Origin: Methanosarcinaceae archaeon
GTDB taxonomy: Archaea > Halobacteriota > Methanosarcinia > Methanosarcinales > Methanosarcinaceae
Assembly: GCA_030609665.1 (NCBI GenBank)
Contig: JAUWBW010000075.1
Coordinates: 1 to 8,189 of the forward strand
Length of the DNA: 8,189 bases
Reading direction: 5' to 3'
In this document: positions 5,992-8,189 of the stretch, piece after piece
Position numbering within the stretch: position 1 is the first letter of the stretch
Layout: each line of letters starts with the position of its first letter
Made by a program: the position numbers and the translations under genes
Notes under the pieces: model-generated
Databases searched by the model: none
Told to the model about the DNA's origin: nothing
What the model saw: only the letters and a program-made list of their open reading frames with translations

Positions 5992-7347
5992 TCAAAGATC
6001 ATCCAGATCGTACACAATAAATCCCTCATCTCGCAGACGTTCCTTGTCTTTGATCTTCTTTGCAACCAACCCAAAATGTTCTGTGCGTATGCCGTTGTTC
6101 CATTGTACGAATGTTGCTTTTTCCTCGAGTTTACCAAGAATCCGCCGACAATCAGTCAATGAAAGTGTTTTCCATTTACATTCAATGAACATGATATCCT
6201 TTGAACTGTCATTCAATGCCACAAGATCAATCTCTTTGTCCTTATGCCACCAGCGTCCAATCTTTGTAAACTCCATGGGTCGCATTTCCCAGAGAAGTTC
6301 TTTTGATATTTTTTCAAAAACAAAACCAAGATAGGAATTAAAATTGGTTTCAAAGTTTTCGATCTTAAGACCATTGTATATCAGACTCTTGTTTGGATAT
6401 ACAAAACGGAACCAGAATGTGAAATAATTGTCTGTAATATAATATCTGGCGTTTCTTGATCTTGGGATTCTTTCAGTAATCGGGTATTCGGCTTTCACTA
6501 TGTTCAATGTTGACAGGTTTGACAAATATTGCGATACAACAGAGGAACTCAGTCCGGTGTAATTGACAATGTCTCCAAACTTGGTTTTTCCAAAAGCAAT
6601 CGCTTTGAGTATCGCAAAATACCTTGCAGGTTCCCTGAACTCATATTTGAGGAGAAATTCTGCCTCTTCAAGCAACAGGCTTTCAGTGGAATACAATGTA
6701 TCAAGATCATCTATCTTTTTCATCTTGAAATTGGCTTCTCTTATGTAGTATGGTATCCCGTCAGTGATTGCATATACCTTTACCAGATCTTCTTTTTTAA
6801 ATTTCGGAAAGAATAATGAAAAATGCCTGAATTTCAATGGCTCGATTTTCATCTGACCTGTTCGCCTGCCATACAAGGGGCTCTTGCTGCCAAGTACATG
6901 CTGCTCCATCATGGTTATTGACGATCCGCACAAGATCAGCATGATATTTGAATCTTTAAGATAAAGGTCCCATGCTTTTTGAAATATTGAAGGTATTGCC
7001 TTATTGCCACTGATGAGGTATGGATACTCATCAATCACAACGACTAATCTTTCCGCGCACTTTGCCATCTCTTTGAGTGTATCTCCCCAATTTAGATCCG
7101 ATGATCCAATCAGTTCATTGTTTACTCCATCAGCCACAAGTAATCGAAACTCAGAAAGGTTTTCTGGATCGCCTCTCTCATCAGCAAGAAAATATATGGC
7201 ATTCTTATCTTTTATGAACTCCCGTATGAGTTCAGTTTTCCCCACTCTTCGTCTGCCGTATATTGGAATAAATTCGCTTCTGCCTGATTTATATGCGGAA
7301 TTGAGGGAGTTTAACTCTTCAGTCCTGTTGACGAATTGTTCAATCAT
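5992..7347 (-). CDS. Archaeal AAA-type ATPase with C-terminal DUF234 nuclease-like domain
   Basis: Encodes 451 residues from the ATG at 7347. The N-terminal ATPase has FVNRTEELNSL, Walker A GRRRVGKT at 31-38, Walker B VVVIDEYPYL at 102-111 (Asp106, Glu107), and LILCGSS at 137-143 as a sensor-like strand. About 245-290 is a winged helix (GDIVNYTGLSSSVVSQYLSN). The C-terminus is a PD-(D/E)XK-like domain with EIDLVAL (Asp374) and IECKWK (Glu389, Lys391), so its nuclease residues look intact. The family (Arch_ATPase plus DUF234) is multicopy in archaea and of unsettled function; DNA binding and processing is the usual guess. In-frame ATGs at 7356, 7428 and 7434 would extend it through upstream repeats and are not favoured. 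No Shine-Dalgarno precedes 7347, but box A spacing fits a leaderless message. Confidence 0.9.
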   Translation of the reverse strand: MIEQFVNRTEELNSLNSAYKSGRSEFIPIYGRRRVGKTELIREFIKDKNAIYFLADERGDPENLSEFRLLVADGVNNELIGSSDLNWGDTLKEMAKCAERLVVVIDEYPYLISGNKAIPSIFQKAWDLYLKDSNIMLILCGSSITMMEQHVLGSKSPLYGRRTGQMKIEPLKFRHFSLFFPKFKKEDLVKVYAITDGIPYYIREANFKMKKIDDLDTLYSTESLLLEEAEFLLKYEFREPARYFAILKAIAFGKTKFGDIVNYTGLSSSVVSQYLSNLSTLNIVKAEYPITERIPRSRNARYYITDNYFTFWFRFVYPNKSLIYNGLKIENFETNFNSYLGFVFEKISKELLWEMRPMEFTKIGRWWHKDKEIDLVALNDSSKDIMFIECKWKTLSLTDCRRILGKLEEKATFVQWNNGIRTEHFGLVAKKIKDKERLRDEGFIVYDLDDL

Positions 7348-7370
7348 GATTAGCATAATCGTGTTTAAAC
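7338..7370. repeat. Dyad element copy 1, over the ATPase-nuclease start codon
   Basis: A 33-base imperfect palindrome centred on GCA at 7353-7355. Its core is GATTA-GCA-TAATC and its right arm is TAATCGTGTTTAAAC. Twelve of 15 positions pair, and one more is a G-T pair. The left arm includes the first codons of the ATPase-nuclease gene. Bases 7348-7373 are repeated at 7420-7445 with one change. Probable operator. Confidence 0.7.
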
Positions 7371-7380
7371 TATTTAATAA
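7371..7380 (-). promoter_or_regulatory. Box A candidate of the ATPase-nuclease gene
   Basis: On the minus strand this reads TTATTAAATA, centred near 7375. A start about 26 bases downstream falls at about 7349, next to the ATG at 7347. That suggests a leaderless message and agrees with the missing ribosome site. Copy 1 of the dyad element covers the inferred start. Confidence 0.45.
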
Positions 7381-7409
7381 TTCTGGATTATGTGGTTTAG
7401 ACAAAAGTT

Positions 7410-7442
7410 GTTTAAATACGATTAGCATAATCATGTTTAAAC
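7410..7442. repeat. Dyad element copy 2
   Basis: A 33-base palindrome with arms GTTTAAATACGATTA and TAATCATGTTTAAAC around GCA at 7425-7427. Thirteen of 15 positions pair, plus one G-T. Its centre lies exactly 72 bases from copy 1. It contains an upstream in-frame ATG of the ATPase-nuclease reading frame, which is probably fortuitous. Confidence 0.7.
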
Positions 7443-7466
7443 TATCAACTCATATAGAATTCAATT

Positions 7467-7505
7467 ATCGAGAATTTCTATCGATTCTCTAACGAATTTC
7501 TCGAT
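7467..7505. repeat. Separate inverted repeat, ATCGAGAA/TTCTCGAT
   Basis: ATCGAGAA (7467-7474) and TTCTCGAT (7498-7505) pair perfectly, and three further pairs follow after one mismatch. It lies between dyad copies 2 and 3 but does not share their consensus. It may bind a different regulator or be a relic of a mobile element end. Confidence 0.4.
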
Positions 7506-7517
7506 CAAAAAAAGGTT

Positions 7518-7550
7518 ATTTACACACAATCACAATAATCGTGTGTAAAG
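7518..7550. repeat. Dyad element copy 3 (diverged)
   Basis: TTTACACAC (7519-7527) and GTGTGTAAA (7541-7549) are a perfect 9-bp inverted repeat. The right arm TAATCGTGTGTAAAG differs from the copy 1 right arm at two positions and lies in the same register. Its centre is 108 bases from copy 2. It lies between the fprA stop and the ATPase-nuclease promoter. Confidence 0.6.
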
Positions 7551-7589
7551 TACGTAATTACAGCAAATGCTGACTGGAAAATGCTGCTT

Positions 7590-8189
7590 TCATTCTGAAC
7601 TTTTCATTTTCTTCGCAAAATCACTGCCAAACTCAACGCACGCACCGAGTTCTTCCATTGTTGGCTGCCATTTGAATTTGATGCCTTCCAAAAGGATCTC
7701 TATCTTTGCGCCCTTAAGTCTATCCTCCAACTGTTTGAGGCTTTCCCCGCTCCATCCGTATGATGCAAAAGCGGCACCGACCTTGTTCTTGAACCTCAAT
7801 CCCTTCAGATCCTCAAGGATCGGCATAATTGTTGGCAAAAGACCATTGTTCATTGTCGGGCAGCCGAGAAGGATTCCTTTTGCTTTGAACACTTCGGTCA
7901 GGACATCGTTGCGGTCATGATCTGCAATATTGAACAAATTGTATTTCACCCCTTCATTTCCAATCCCTTCACCAATGGCAGCAGCCATCTGTTCTGTGCC
8001 TTTCCACATGGTGTCATAGATAATAACAACAGACCCGTCATTTTTACCGGATGCCCATTCGTAATATTTCTCAACGATCTGCATCGGGTCTTTTCTCCAG
8101 ATTATTCCGTGGCTTGGAGCTATTATATCAACTGGAATATCCAGTTTTACGAACTCATCGAGTTTTTTGGTGACAAGGTCGCTGAATGG
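7590..8189 (-). CDS. fprA: F420H2 oxidase, A-type flavoprotein (5' end outside window)
   Basis: The frame is open from the window edge to the stop, giving the last 199 residues of a protein usually about 400 long. The in-window start DIIAPSHGIIWRKDP is the end of the beta-lactamase-like diiron domain; His27 in SHG matches a metal ligand. The flavodoxin domain follows, with FMN phosphate loop YDTMWKGTEQMA at about 58-69, GCPTMNNGLLPTI at 109-121 and SYGWSGE at 143-149. In methanogens FprA reduces O2 to water with coenzyme F420H2 and protects the cytoplasm from oxygen. The Met at 8084 is internal (RKDPMQIVEKYYEWA) and is not the start. The next gene downstream, the ATPase-nuclease, has its own promoter region. 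A short CAGCA-AA-TGCTG dyad (7561-7572) lies after the stop. Confidence 0.95.
   Translation of the reverse strand, partial: PFSDLVTKKLDEFVKLDIPVDIIAPSHGIIWRKDPMQIVEKYYEWASGKNDGSVVIIYDTMWKGTEQMAAAIGEGIGNEGVKYNLFNIADHDRNDVLTEVFKAKGILLGCPTMNNGLLPTIMPILEDLKGLRFKNKVGAAFASYGWSGESLKQLEDRLKGAKIEILLEGIKFKWQPTMEELGACVEFGSDFAKKMKSSE

Noticed and set aside
7348..7434. Upstream start for the ATPase-nuclease at 7434, 7428 or 7356
   Set aside because: The added residues run through the two repeat copies, whose 72-base spacing keeps frame by chance; the family motif FVNRTEE fits a start at 7347.
7338..7550. Short CRISPR array
   Set aside because: Only three copies, unequal spacing (72 and 108), the third diverged, and no cas genes; each copy is itself a dyad in a promoter.
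7590..8084. A stand-alone 164-residue flavodoxin
   Set aside because: The frame continues without a stop to the window edge and encodes the APSHG and IIWRKDP motifs of FprA; the Met is internal.

Overview
The window is archaeal, most likely a methanogen or close relative of the Methanosarcinales. The evidence is a euryarchaeal-type 23S rRNA 3' end and 5S rRNA, a tRNA-Cys with no encoded CCA, an archaeal NAC homologue with a UBA tail, the archaeal PIN-ATPase-KH protein, F420H2 oxidase (FprA), GGTGA-type Shine-Dalgarno sites and AT-rich box A promoters. Genus cannot be decided from the sequence alone.

Layout. Bases 1 to about 525 are the distal end of an rRNA operon: 23S 3' end, a hairpin-rich spacer, tRNA-Cys(GCA), then 5S rRNA and a T-tract. 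About 200 bases without a gene follow. From 756 to 3511 four genes lie on the minus strand. Read in the direction of transcription they are a KaiC-like RecA-fold protein with a broken Walker A motif, a 371-residue protein with an Mrr-like N-terminus, then (after a separate promoter region) an IscA/HesB-type iron-sulfur protein and NAC. The promoter region at 3512-3640 is divergent and also serves hisI on the plus strand. HisI is followed by a 614-residue PIN-ATPase-KH protein (PINA type), whose start codon lies inside a perfect hairpin. Convergent to it, on the minus strand, is an archaeal AAA-type ATPase with a C-terminal PD-(D/E)XK nuclease-like domain. Upstream of that gene is a 240-base region holding three related, about 33-base dyad-symmetric elements. 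The window ends in the C-terminal half of fprA, minus strand, whose start lies beyond base 8189.

Functionally this is mostly chromosomal housekeeping: ribosomal RNA, chaperone at the ribosome exit, Fe-S assembly, histidine synthesis, DNA branch migration or repair, and oxygen defence. Two parts are less ordinary. One is the KaiC-like/Mrr-like pair, in which both proteins appear to have lost canonical active-site residues; this suggests a non-catalytic regulatory or scaffold pair. The other is the ATPase-nuclease gene with its operator-like repeats, one of which overlaps the start codon; this suggests tight, possibly self-directed, transcriptional control. Both interpretations are inference from motifs and layout.
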